NCBI RefSeq assembly: GCF_000189635.1
Contig: NW_002476418.1
Coordinates: 1,169,537-1,233,536, forward strand
Length of the DNA stretch: 64,000 bases
Direction of reading: 5' to 3'
From: Tetrahymena thermophila SB210
Lineage: Eukaryota; Ciliophora; Oligohymenophorea; Hymenostomatida; Tetrahymenidae
Positions 41,248-53,343 of this stretch are shown in pieces (the stretch's first letter is position 1; every line of letters begins with the position of its first letter). The notes beneath the pieces were generated by a model. It was given only the letters and a program-made list of their open reading frames with translations, did not search any database and was not told the origin of the DNA. The position numbers were made by a program, and so were the translations under genes.

Positions 41248-41877
41248 ATGAAAATCAACTAAATTTTTAGGGGTGTAGTCTTTTTGCTTTTTGTATTTAG
41301 CATCTGTGCATTAAAATTGAATTGCGATGAAAAACTAGTATGCCCAGACTAATCAGATTAAACCTGCTAACTTTAAAGAAGCTAATTTGATACTTGTGTT
41401 TCTTCAAGGTGTGCCAATGTGGTGGTAAATTAACTAAGTAATGACATGATAGATTGTTTCTTTTAAACGTGTAGACCAAATATGCCATATCTATAAAATG
41501 TTTATTATTATATTCCTTGTTTAAAAGAGGAGTAAGACTAAGGTTCATCTTCTGGGGACATTAAGATAAATGATAAAAAATTATCTGAAATTATGAAATG
41601 TGATCAAATTTTGAATGATAAATGCAAAAATTATTCTTCAGACTGCCCATAAAAACTTAAATAATTATAATCATGTGGAAAAGCTCTCTGCAATCTTCAT
41701 AATAACTTAGAAATTTCTAAAATAAGAAATTGTATGTCAAAGCAGTGCTAGAGTGAAGATAAAAATATTAATGAGATGGTAGATTAATTTTTTGGTTGTT
41801 CTGATGTTGCTGTTAACTCTAGTAATCTTAATATTCCTTTGCTATTATTATTTTCTTACTTAATAATGTTGCTTTGA
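41248..41877 (+). CDS. Small cysteine-rich secreted protein, probably GPI-anchored, 209 aa
   Basis: A single exon from ATG (41248-41250) to TGA (41875-41877), 210 codons with TAA/TAG as Gln. Residues 8-22 form a signal peptide core (GVVFLLFVFSICA). The body carries about 19 cysteines, in patterns such as CDEKLVCPDQSDQTC, CFFQTC and CGKALCNLH, suggesting a disulfide-stabilised extracellular fold. The last 14 residues are hydrophobic after a small polar stretch (NSSNLN then IPLLLLFSYLIMLL) and stop with no tail, which is the layout of a GPI-attachment signal. I recognise no named family. It is not the classic ciliate immobilisation antigen, which has longer periodic CxxC repeats. Its place within the surface-protein-rich segment fits a cell-surface role (inference). 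Confidence 0.8.
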
Positions 41878-43030
41878 TTTAATAATTCCAAATAATTAAT
41901 ATATGAAGTTAATTATTTAGTTAGCTAATTATTTATGTTTGTTTTATTTTAATTTTTTCGAATACATTTTTAATCTAAATTCTCAACATATTCTCTAAAT
42001 TTTTTGAATCTAAAATCAAATGGATATTTAATTTATAATAAGGGTAATACAAAATTTGTTATTTTAAGACTTCAAAATTTTATTTTTCTGCAAAAATTTT
42101 AGATTTTTACTTCAAAAAATTTTATAAAAATAAAATCTTTCAAAAGTGTACTTTTTTAAATATTTACCCTATATATATACCTAAATAAATTTTCTTCAAA
42201 AATGACTAATTGGATTTGAGTATAATTAAAGATAGATAATATAAATATTGTAATATTCACTCTATTACTCATTAATGGACTAAAATAGAAAAATCTAAAT
42301 TACTAAAATTAATAGAAATTAATTTTATAAATATATGACTACCAATTTTAGATTCTTGCTATTTATATAAGAATATGCTTTTTTTGAAATATTAAGATTT
42401 AATAATCAATGATACATCAACTTTTTTGTGATATCTCTTACTAAAAGCAAATTTATAAATATGTATGTATGTATTTGATGATTATTTAAATTTTTTTGTT
42501 CCTTTTATCCAGATTAATTTGATAAAAATTAAATTATTTCATATACTTCTTAATAATTAAATTTACATAAATTTCTATCCAATATTTTTTAAATAATAAA
42601 TATAAAAATAAATGATATAAGAAAAAGCCTATTATTACAATCTAGAATAAGTAAATATTTATTTTATTATATTATTATTATTTAAATTTCTTTTTTTTAA
42701 AAAAAAAGTTTTTAAGCTCTTCACTTTAATCATTTTAGGTTCTCCATATTGATATGAAAAAATAGTATATTAGATTTATTAATACTATTATTAATGCTTT
42801 TTTATATTCAATTTTGATGTGATTTACAATTTTTTTTAATTTGAAATGATCAGCTACATATATATATTTTTATATTTTATTTATACAAACATTTTTAAAT
42901 AATTTTAACTTAATTTTCATTCAATTTACATTCATTTTTACATTAATTTATTTTTTTTATTTGATATATTTTCTTCATTTTTTCCTTCTAACCAACTAAA
43001 AATTTTTTCTTCAATATTTATATTTAAAAG
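41878..43030. other. Intergenic, AT-rich; possible orphan first exon
   Basis: Mostly low-complexity. At 42612-42650 an ATG opens 13 codons followed by gtaaatat, a possible first exon, but its phase (0) does not match the phase required by the first LRR exon at 43031, so I do not join them. Confidence 0.25.
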
Positions 43031-45374
43031 TGGAAATTAAATTGGTGACGAAGGCGCATCAAGCTTAGGTTCTGGTTTAGGAAAATGCACTAATCTCTTA
43101 AATTTGATACTTCATCTAAGGTAAAAACAGTTTTAGATTGTTATTTTTCAATATAAAAATAAATTTAAAACAAAAAACAAACTCTTTTAATTTATTTATT
43201 TATTTATTAGCTTTTTATTTGATTGATTTTTTTTATTTATTCTGCTTCTTTTTTTATTTATTTGTTTTTTAATTTAACACATTTTTCATTTTAAACTTTT
43301 ACTTTTATTATTAATTCATTCATTTCTTATTAATTAATATTTCTTTTTTCCTACAAACTCGTTAATTAACTATTTTTTTTTTCTTCAACATTTAAAAAGG
43401 TCTAATTAAATTAGTGATGAAGGAGTTTTATAATTAGGTTCTGGCTTAGGAAAGTGCTCTAATCTCTCTAATTTGATACTTGATCTTTAGTAAAAACAGT
43501 TTATTTGTTTTGAATTGTGATATTTTTGAATATAAAAAATGACATTAAAACAATCTTACTAACTCTTTTATTAATTAGCATTTAATTGATTTATTTTTCT
43601 TATGTCTGTCTATTTAATTTCTTTATTTTTTTGTTAATTTAGCTCATTTTTGAATTTCCAACTTTTGGTTTTATTATTAAATTAATTAATTAATTTCATA
43701 TTATTTCATTTTTTTTTCTTTTAACTAAATAATTAACACTTTATTTTTTCTTCAATATTTAATAAAGGGAAAATTAAATTAGAGCAATTGGTACATCAAA
43801 CTTAGGTTATGGTTTAGGAAAATGCACTAATCTCTCAAATTTAACACTTAATCTTGCGTAAAAACAGTTTATTTATTTTGGATTGTGATATTTTTAAATA
43901 TAAAATTGAATTTAAAAGTATATTACTAACTCTTTTACTTTAATTATTTATTAGCTTTTTATTTGATTTGATTTATTTTTATTTTATTATGTTTGTGTTT
44001 ATTTATTTATTTCTTTGTTGATTTAGCACATTTTTTATTTACAACTATTTCTTTTGTTATTAATTAATTCATTTCTTATTATTTCATATTCTATATATTC
44101 TTTCTTAAATAATTAAAAAGCTTGAATAAAATTGGTGCAATTGGTGCATCAGGCTTAGGTTTATGGAAATGCACAAATCTCACAAATTTGATACTTAACC
44201 TTTGGTAAAAGCATTTATTTGTTTTGGATTGTGATATTATTGAATATAAATATAACTAACTATTTTAATTTATTTATTAGTTTTTTATTTGATTTATTTT
44301 TTTATAAAATTATTTTGCTTTTGTTTTTGTTTGTTTTTTATCTGTGTATGTTTATTTAGTTGTTCATTTTACATTTTCAACTTTTATTATTAATTAATTC
44401 ATTTCTTATTTTTTCTTCACTTTTTCCTACTAAGCTACTTGTTAAATAATTTATTTTTTATTAAATATTTAAAAAGGGAAAATTAAATTGGCGGTGAAGG
44501 TGCAACAGTTTTAGGTTCTGATTTAGGGAAGTGCACTAATCTCTAAAATTTGGCACTTCATCTAAGGTAGAAAAATGGTTTACTATGTTTTTGAATATAA
44601 AAATTAATTTACAGCAATATAACTAACTCTTTTAATTTATTTATTAAGAGGATTTTTTTTTTAATTTAACTTCATTTTTCATTTTCAGCTTTTTTTTTAT
44701 TATTTGTTTTTTAATATATTTTCTTCATTTTTTACTTCTAACTAACTAATTAACTCTTTTTTTTTAATATTTAAAAAGTTTGAATAAAATTGACGCAATT
44801 GGCGCATCAGGCTTAGGTAACGGTTTAGGAAAGTGCACTAATCTCTTAAATTTGACACTTAATCTTTGGTAAAAACATATTATTATTTTTGATTGTAATA
44901 TTATTGATTATAAAAACGAATTTAAAACTATAACTAACTCTTTTAATTTATTAGTAGCCTTTTATTTGATTTATTTTTCTTTTTGTGTTTATTTTTTATT
45001 TATTTACATATGTCTTTGTCTGTTTGCTAAATTAACTCATTTTTTCATTTTCAACTTTTGCTTTTATTATTAATTAATTTTTTATTATTTCATATTTTTC
45101 TTCATTTTTTCCTTTTAACTAACAAATTAACTAAATATTTTTTCTTCAATATTTAAAAAGGTCTAATTAAATTGGCTAAGAAGGAGCTTCATGCTTAGGT
45201 TCTGGTTTAGGAAAGTGCCCTAATCTTTCAAATTTGTCACTTGATCTTTAGTAAAAACAGTTTATTTGTTTTAGATTGTTATATTTTTCAATATAAAAAT
45301 GAATTTAAAGCAACTCTTTTATTTATTTATTAGATTTTTATTTGATTTATCTTTTCTTCTTCTTCTTGTGTTGT

Positions 45375-45417
<43 letters not shown>

Positions 45418-46899
45418 TTTCTTAGTTAGCTTTTTATTTCAAACTTTTGCTTTTAATTTATTTCTTATTTTTTTCATTTTTTCTTTCTAACTGATAAAAA
45501 AGCTCTTTATTTTTTCTCTAATATTTAAAAAGGAATAATCAAATTGGTGCAATTGGTGCATCAAGTTTAGGTTCTGGTTTAGGAAATTGCGCTAATCTCT
45601 AAAATTTAAAACTTGAACTTTAGTAAAAATTGTTACTTTTTTGGATGAAGATTTTTTTTAATATAAAAATGAATTTATTAAAACAGTATAACAAATTCTT
45701 TTAATTTGTTTATTATTTTATTATTTGATTTATTTTTCTGCTTGTATTTTTAATTATTTCTTTATTTATGAGTTTTTTTATTAATTTATCTCATTTTTTC
45801 ATTTTCAACTTTTGCTTTTATTATTAGCTCTATTCTTATAATTTCAATATTTTTCTCCTTTTTTCCTTCTAATTTATTAATCAGCCATGCATTTTTTCTT
45901 AAATACTTAAAAGGGGAAATTTAATTGGCAATGAAGATACTCCAGACATAGCTTCTGGTTTAGGAAAGTGCACTAATCTCTCAAATTTGACACTCCATTT
46001 AAGGTAAAAACAATTTATTTATCTTTCATTTTCAGCTTTTATTTTTATTATTACAAAATTAATTTCTGATTATTTAATTTTTTTTTTTTCATTTTTACCT
46101 TTTAAATAACTTAACAATATATTTTTCTTAAATATTTAAAAAGTTTGAATAAAATTGGCACAGTTGGTGCATCAGGCTTAGGCTCTGGTTTAGGAAAGTG
46201 TACTAATCTCTCAAATTTGACACTTGATCTTGGGTAAAAACAATTTATTTAATTTAGATTGTGATATTTTTGAAAAAAAAAAAAATTTTAACAAATAACT
46301 AATTTTTTTTTTATTTGCTTGTTTATTAATTTAACTCATTTTTTCATTTCCAACTTTTAATATTATTATTAATTAATTAATTTCTTATTATTTGATAATT
46401 TTTCTTCATTTTTCCTACTAACCAACTGATTGAAATTAAATTTTTTCATCAATATTTAAAAAGTTGGAATGAAATTGATGCAATTGGCGCATCAGGCTTA
46501 GGTTCTTGTTTATGGAAATGTACAAATCTCTCAACTATGACACTTAACCTTTTGTAAAAATAGTTTATTTGTTTTGATAGAAATATCTTTTAATAAATGA
46601 ATTTAAAACAATATAAAAAACTCTTTAATTTATTTATCTATTAACTTTTTATTTGATTTATTTTATTTATTTGTAAATTTAACTCATTTTTCATTTTCAA
46701 CTTTGGCTTTTTTTATTAATTGATTATACATACAATTTCATATTATTTCTTCAATATTTCCTTCTTACTGACTAATTAGCTTTATATACATTCTTCAAAA
46801 TATAAAAAGAAGAAATTAAATTGGTGAATAGGGTGCATCAGACTTAGGTTTTGGCTTAGCAAAGTGCACCAATCTCTCAAATTTAACACTCCATATAAG
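43031..46899 (+). pseudogene. Orphan array of 12 leucine-rich-repeat exons
   Basis: Exons 43031-43120, 43400-43489, 43768-43857, 44121-44204, 44477-44566, 44779-44868, 45161-45250, 45533-45622, 45914-46003, 46144-46233, 46464-46553 and 46810-46899. Eleven are exactly 90 nt; the fourth has lost 6 nt. Each is preceded by aaag or aaaaag and followed by gtaaaaa/gtagaaa. Each needs two bases from the previous exon, so all introns have the same phase and any exon can be skipped or duplicated without a frameshift. Each encodes one 30-residue repeat close to NQIGxxGASxLGSGLGKCTN followed by LxNLxLxL, a ribonuclease-inhibitor-type LRR common in ciliate proteins. No start codon exon, kinase domain or stop exon could be placed on either side, so I treat it as a partial gene. 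A real gene with unrecognised terminal exons remains possible. Confidence 0.6.
45379..45420. repeat. (TTTA)n microsatellite inside an LRR-array intron
   Basis: Perfect or near-perfect tttatttattta tract in the intron between LRR exons 7 and 8. The apparent ORF across it is only a translation of this repeat. Confidence 0.8.
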
Positions 46900-48725
46900 G
46901 TAAAAACAATTTATTTATTTTGGATTATGATATTTTTTAATATAAAAATTAATTTAAAACAAAAAACAAAAAACTAACTAACTAACTTATTCATTCATTA
47001 ATTCTTTAATTTATTTATTAGCTTTCTTTTTATTTTTTATTGATCTAAATTTTTATTCATTTGCCAATTTAAAATAAAATATTTTATTTAAAAATTTTAT
47101 TCTATTTATTTTTTTAGTAATTTATAATAAATTATATTAATAGTGAAGACAAAATTAAGATATCAAAATAATTAAAAGTAAGGTGCCTTAAATCAAAAAG
47201 ATTAGTTGACTTAAAAATAAAATAAATATGATAAAAAAGTAGTGAAAAAGTACCAAAAAATATAAATATATTTGAGTACTTTAATATTTTATGTTTTATT
47301 TTATAAACTGATAAATTCAAGTAAAATATAGATAGATAGATAGATAGATTTATTATTATTTTTATATTTATATTTATATTTATATTTATAAATATCATAT
47401 TTATTTTGCTAAATATCTAAATATCTTATTAAAAAACAAGATTAAAAATAAATTTTACTTAAATAAAGTAATTCTACTAAAATCAACCCAGAACTTTTAC
47501 CAAAAACGATTTAAGTTTTTATTAATTGCTAGTGTCTTACGTTGCATTATTAAATTAAATAAGTCCAAAGCTTTATTTCTTAGATATAAATTAAATGTAT
47601 TAATCATGGAAATTAATATTATTTTAAGCTAAAGTAAAGGTTAAATAAAAATTAAAATTTATATAATATATTTCAAAAATTTTAAATATTTAGACATAAT
47701 TAATATTTTTCATCTAGGAAAAGAGAGGCATTAAATATTAGGGTGATTCTTAATTAAAAAGGATTAACGATAAATAAGAAATTCTATTATATAAATAATT
47801 TGAATTGAAGTTTGTCAATAAAAAAACTATTTTGTTATTCTAGATAGATATAAATTCCATTATTTGAAGTATATTAATATTTATCATTAAAAAAATAAGA
47901 TTAATTATGATGCACATCTTAATGGATTTAATTATACAAAAAATTAAGAAATTTTTAGAAATTAATCATACTTAAACTAAATCGTAGAATATGATATTCG
48001 TATGAAAAAAATTCATCTAATAGAAAAATTTTAATTAAATATATTTGTTATTTTTAAATTTACAGAAATAAATATCATGAGTCGCAATTATTAAAACAGA
48101 TGTATAGACTTTTAAAATACTTTGTTAATTTTTTTGTGGTAAACTTCAAAAAATTAAATCGTAGACTATATATGTATGATGTTTGTATGAATGTAAATCA
48201 TCCAATAGAAAAATATTAATTAAATATGCTTGCTATTTTTAAAAGTTTACAGAAATAAATAATATGATACACATTAATTAAAATAGATAAATAAGATTTT
48301 TTTTTGGGGTAATTACAGACAAATTCTGTTATGTATGTAATAAATTTACAAATTTATATGTATATTTTTTCTTTTGGTTTTTATCAGAAATTTGAATAAG
48401 CATTTGGTCTACATAAATATAAAAGAAAACTCAAAAGTCTATTTATTTTAAAAAAGCTCTAATGGTAAAAGCTTTACACTAATAGTCCTATTATCTATTT
48501 TTTTTATTGCGCCTTACTAGATACCAATAAAGGCATAATTATTACCATTTAGGCTATCTATCATATGTATTTGACTATAAAATTTATATGGTAAAATCTT
48601 GAGATATTTATTTATTTAAAAACTTAATTTGGAGAAGATATTAACTTTAAAAAAATTTGATTTGCACAAAAATAATAAAAAAAATTTATATTATAATTAA
48701 CTAAAAATAAATTTTTAACAAGTAA
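46900..48725. other. Intergenic with microsatellites and a 180-bp direct duplication
   Basis: A (tagatagata) tract at 47331-47349 and a (tttatattta)n tract at 47357-47390. About 47965-48110 and 48150-48300 are direct repeats (aaatcgtaga-tat, cat-c-aatagaaaaat, ttacagaaataaat in the same order). No gene recognised. A weak splice-like exon at about 47114-47170 could be a 3' exon of the LRR array but is unconvincing. Confidence 0.45.
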
Positions 48726-50982
48726 ATGAAAGTATTTTTTTTATTCATAGCTCTAATCCTTAAAATAAATAGTAATTTTTTACATTTAAGCAGAGAAGAT
48801 TCATCAATATATATTTATTTATCTATACATAGCATGTTTTTCTAGCAATCAAGATAGAGTTAAAACAATAGATTTCAATTTAAATGGATGTGTTTATTCA
48901 GGATTCTTAGACATTCCTGGAAAATTAATATGCCCAATAGATTTATTGATAGGAAGTCCAAAGCAGAAAATAACCCTTTCTCTTGCAATTAACAAAATTG
49001 TAATATAAAAATGACTAATTAAAATACATTTGTTATTTTTTATAAAAAGCCTTTTTTCTAAAATCTCAAGAGCACTAATATAATTATAAACAAATAATGT
49101 AAATTTAATGAATGTCCTTATTATACGCACTCTTTTAATCGTGGGGCTACATTCTTTTCTGAACAAAGTTTGACTTTGAAAAAGACTGGAGATTTCTATT
49201 TTTCTGATGTAAATTATAATAGCTTATTTATTTTAGATTTTTTAGAAAATTTGAAAAAAGGTTTATAAGAATTTATTAGCTATTCACAAATTTTACTTTA
49301 TTAAAATTCCCTTATTTGATAAATGGATTTGAGCTAATAATTTGCTAATCATATTTTCATTAGAACTAACCATTTTTGATTTAAAAGTAAAAAGAATATC
49401 CAAAAAATTAAGTGGAGTATCAATCTGATTTATTTTAATTACATTATTAAAGTAGTTAATAAATAAAATAAAATATTTTTTTATCTTTTAGCAACTTAAT
49501 TTTTAGAAAATTTGAAAAAAGCTTGATAAAAATTTATTAATAATTCACAAATTTTGCTTTATTAAAATTCCCTTTTTTGATAAATTGATTAGAGCAAATA
49601 GTTTAATTTTGATATTTTTATTAGAACTAACAATTTTTTATTTAAAAGCAAAAAGAATATCCAGTAGTTTAAGGAGAGTATCAATCTGATTTAATTTAAT
49701 TTCATCAAAGTAGTTAATAAGATATAATAATTCCTTTCTTATCTGTTAGCAATTTTACATGGATGAATAGAGTAAATAAATTATAAATTTTATGGAAATT
49801 TTATTAATTTTATTAAATAAAATATAATAGATTTATGATGGCATATTAAATTTAATAAAAGATAATGCAAACAATATGATATTGCAAGGATACTTGCAAA
49901 AGAAGCTTAAAGTAAGATTTAATTAATTAATTAATTTAAATTAATTAAAATATTATTTTAAAGACTCCAAAATTTGCTTTAACAGTTGAGAAATAAGTAG
50001 CAAAATTTATATATGATGAAATGCCTCAAATATGGTATAATGCATTAGAATTAAAAACAAAATCTTCAGATAGCTGGGTAAACTATATCTAAAAATATTT
50101 TCAAGGAATCATAATTTTTTTCTGAAATAAACAAAGGATTTCAAGATAATTGGTTTGACATTTGGCGGAGATAATTTACTACCACTTGCTCACTATCAAA
50201 CTATTGAATTAAGTTTAAATTAATATACTCAATTTCCAAAAGGTAATTAATTAATTATCATGTATTTTCTAATAAATTAATATTAAAATATTTTTTGATT
50301 AATAGGCATTTTTAACTATTTTATGAAAAAATATGATAAATTATTTACAGTCTTTGGAAAGATAGCTTTTTTATAAAATTGTAAAAATTGTGACTGCTTA
50401 GATTAATATAACTTTCCTGAAATTAAAATTTATACAGAGAAAGTTATGATCAAGCTCACTGCAAAACAATATTTTAATGTAAATAAAGCAAATAGTACTA
50501 AATGCTGTATAGAATAATCACTTGATAAATTCTATTTGTCACAATCCTTTTACTAGCATTATTCTGTAATTTTCGATACAAAAAATGAATCATTAGCTTT
50601 TCCTTAGTAAATAAAAAATATTTTTGTTTAAACCTTTATTCAACAATTTTTTTATTTTATTTGTAGAGCAGAATAAATTAATATTATGGAGATACAATTC
50701 TTTCAGTACTTTATCATTATAAGCTCAATGACTATGATAGCTTTAATATATATTGTAATAAAATTTGAAATGTTTCAATACAGAATGAAAAATACATAAT
50801 AACTATAAATATCAATAAACTAAAAAACTGTTTTAAATCAACGTATTTCTTAATAAAACCAACAAGATTAGAATGAAAAGATTGTCTAACATTTGACAAA
50901 TTTAATTTAGACTGATGAAAAAAAACAATAAATTACAAAATAATTAATTCTTTCATAAATGATTATTAGAAACAAACAATGA
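48726..50982 (+). CDS. Diverged pepsin-fold pseudoprotease, copy 5
   Basis: Same intron positions as copies 1-4: exon 1 48726-48771, exon 2 48833-48999 (167 nt as in the others), exon 3 49050-49208, exon 4 49649-49771, with TGA at 50980-50982. Signal peptide MKVFFLFIALILKI. LLIGSPKQKITLSLAINKI replaces the DTG strand and LNQYTQFPKG the second catalytic strand, so it is again catalytically dead by sequence. It keeps TLKKTG, DGILNL, the CKNCDC cluster, LTAKQYF and a C-terminal membrane span (IIISSMTMIALIYIVI). The cytoplasmic tail is longer and Gln/Asn-rich. Overall it is much more diverged from copies 1-4 than they are from one another, so it represents an older duplication. Confidence 0.72.
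49215..49760 (+). repeat. Internal tandem duplication (about 270 bp) containing exon 4 of copy 5
   Basis: About 49225-49490 and 49495-49760 are direct repeats of one another. Each includes an acceptor-like tttaaaag and an open 5' part of exon 4 (reading EYQSDL). Only the second copy keeps the 3' end of the exon and a usable gtaaat donor (49772), so the first looks like a truncated exon stranded in an enlarged intron. Confidence 0.65.
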
Positions 50983-51189
50983 ATGATGAAAAAAAATGTA
51001 AAAGTATTCCACAATATTTAATTCTTATTAATCCATAGTTATTTATTTATTTTAATTAATTAATTTATTTATTTTAGTTACCTTATATATTTCTTTATAT
51101 ACTATCAATTATATAATTTAAGAACCTTAAAAAAATTGATTTTTATTTTTTAAAAGTGATTTAAATTTTTAAAAATTGTTCAATTTATT

Positions 51190-51560
51190 TTTTTTCATTT
51201 CAGAAAATTTAGAATATTAATAAGTATATCATTATATCAATAGAAACAATTAATACAATAGATTTAATTTGCTAACTTAACGGTGCAGTTAATTCTTTGA
51301 TATTTGATTTATATGTATAATGGTAATAGAAAATAATTCTTTCTTTATCAATTAATAAAAGCTTATTAAAAAATAAATAATCAATAAAATGATAATAATT
51401 CATATAAAAAAAGCAATTTTAAAAGTTCAGCAAAATTAATAATAAATAAGCAAAATATTTAAGCGAAAGTCATTATTTTTACCACTTTCTCTAAAGCATA
51501 GAGTTTTCTTTAAATAATTCAGCAAACTTTTATGTTTTTAATGTAAATTATTAATTCTTT
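51190..51560 (+). pseudogene. Decayed sixth pseudoprotease fragment
   Basis: 51240-51365 resembles exon 2 of copy 5 (acaatagattta, ctttctttatcaattaataaaa), and about 51410-51540 resembles its exon 3, with no start codon, frame or splice sites retained. It lies directly downstream of copy 5, as expected for an old tandem duplicate. Confidence 0.45.
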
Positions 51561-52539
51561 TTTATAAAGTATATAAATTTTTTCAATAATCTCTGCTTTT
51601 TTTAAATTTATTTTGATAATAGTTTTGAATTAGATCAATATTTTGTATTGCTTATTTTTAATTTATGAATTATATTAACAAATGTAAAAAAATCATTACC
51701 ATAAGTTCAATTTTTTAATCTTTTTAAGTTTTATTAGAAATAATTATTTTCCTTAATAACATCATCAAAATAAAGTTCTCTATTATTAAAAAGGACTTAG
51801 ATCTTGTCCTTAAAATTAAAGAAAATAAGTATTTATTTACATTTATATACTAAATATAAAAAAATATTTTATAAATATTTATAATTAATAAAAAATAGAA
51901 TTTTAAATTACCTACCCTCTTCATATAAAAAATATAAATTACTTATTGACCTATTGCTATTTCAATTTAAAGTTCAAATATTTTATGAAATTTTTTTTAG
52001 ATTTTTTTAAATTTATCAAAAAATATTTAAATTGAAGTAAATAAAATTCTATAAATAGAAATAAAGTAAGTATCGTGATTTTTTATTGAAAAATTTTCAA
52101 ATTATATGTGCACTCATATATCTGTTAATCCTTAAATAAACTAAATTTTAAAAAATTTAGTAAAATTTAATTTAAATTTATTTTATGATTTTGTAGGTAA
52201 CGAAAAGAAATGATTATTTAAAGCTTTCTTTATTAAGATTTTTTGTTTAAAAAATATTTATTGTATTTAATTTAGATATAATAAATACTTCTTTAAAAAT
52301 AAAAACAATTATATGATATTATTTAAATAAAAATTCTATATTAAAACAAATTATTTACTTATATAAAATATTAAATGCTTGGTCTATATTTAATATTATA
52401 AGATAATCAAAATATTTGCAAAATTCTTTATCTTCTCTTAAAAAATCCTTCTGTTTATTTTTTGATTTTTGGTATAATTTTAATTCAATTAAAAAACCTT
52501 TTTACATAAATTATTAAAAAAATAAATAGAGTTAAAAAA
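51561..52539. other. Intergenic, AT-rich
   Basis: I see no coding or structural signal in this kilobase. Confidence 0.4.
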
Positions 52540-53343
52540 ATGAAAGAAAGTCAAAGCTAAGCAAATTAAATCTAACAAACTGATCAGAAAATAAATTTAT
52601 TTTTATAGGAATGTTCTTAAATACTATAAGAAACAATAAATTAAGGAGCTAATCTGCTTTTTGAAGAAATGAAAAAGAACAAAATTTTTGAATAAGAATA
52701 GCTAAGCAATGTAGAAATAAATAAGATTAAAGTTCTCCTTTTTAAAATTTATTAAACTAATAGGCTGAAGAAAAAATGAAACAAGAAATTAAAGAATGTA
52801 CAGATACTACTTTGGATATATTTGAATAATACATTAGAAATAATTTTTTTGATTGCGATGTAAAAATCAAACTTTATAAAATATAATAATATTTAACTTT
52901 AATAAATATTTTATTTGATAGGAATTGCTCAAGCACAAAGATTAATAAAAGATAAACAAAAATTATAGTAGCAATTTACTGAAGCAAGTAGAATAGTAAA
53001 AGTAGGAACATAGCTAAGTATTTTATTTAAATTTATTTATTTATTAATTTATTTAAATATTTTTATATCCTTTAGTAAGAGGAAAGGAAAAAAATGAATC
53101 AGATTAGCAAATACATATAAAAAGATGTTGAAGAAAACTATCAATAGCTAAAAGACAAAGTTTAAAAACTTTATCATAACGACGAAGTTATGAAGGATGT
53201 TGTTTTAATAGAAAAATGCAACTCCTATTTAACAAATGCATAGAATTAAGTAAATAAAGCTAATTTTATCACAAAAAAACATATTTTTAAATAAAATCTA
53301 GCTAGAAAAGTCATAGTCAGCTCTCGAAGAACTTCTTTAATGA
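52540..53343 (+). CDS. Small coiled-coil protein, 192 aa, 5 exons
   Basis: Exons 52540-52710, 52764-52859, 52922-53017, 53076-53249 and 53302-53343 sum to 193 codons. All introns are 50-62 bp, phase 0, with GT...TAG ends. The protein is hydrophilic with long Gln/Lys/Glu helical stretches (for example KKMNQISKYIQKDVEENYQQ) and no signal peptide, membrane span or catalytic motif. Its shape (short, all-helical, charged) is that of subunits of coiled-coil complexes such as tethering or kinetochore assemblies, but nothing in the sequence decides among these. The consistent frame across five exons makes it a real gene. Confidence 0.7.

Noticed and set aside
45299-45490. 63-codon plus-strand ORF
   Set aside because: Translation of the intronic (TTTA)n microsatellite between LRR exons 7 and 8.
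43031-46899. CRISPR-like or satellite array
   Set aside because: The regular 90-nt units are bounded by AG/GT and translate to LRRs in one phase. The spacers are AT-rich introns of unequal length (140-293 bp), not uniform short spacers.
47132-47398. 88-codon minus-strand ORF
   Set aside because: Starts in a microsatellite (Ile/Asn repeats) and has no family features or codon bias.
48894-49166. 90-codon minus-strand ORF
   Set aside because: Antisense of exons 2-3 of pseudoprotease copy 5.
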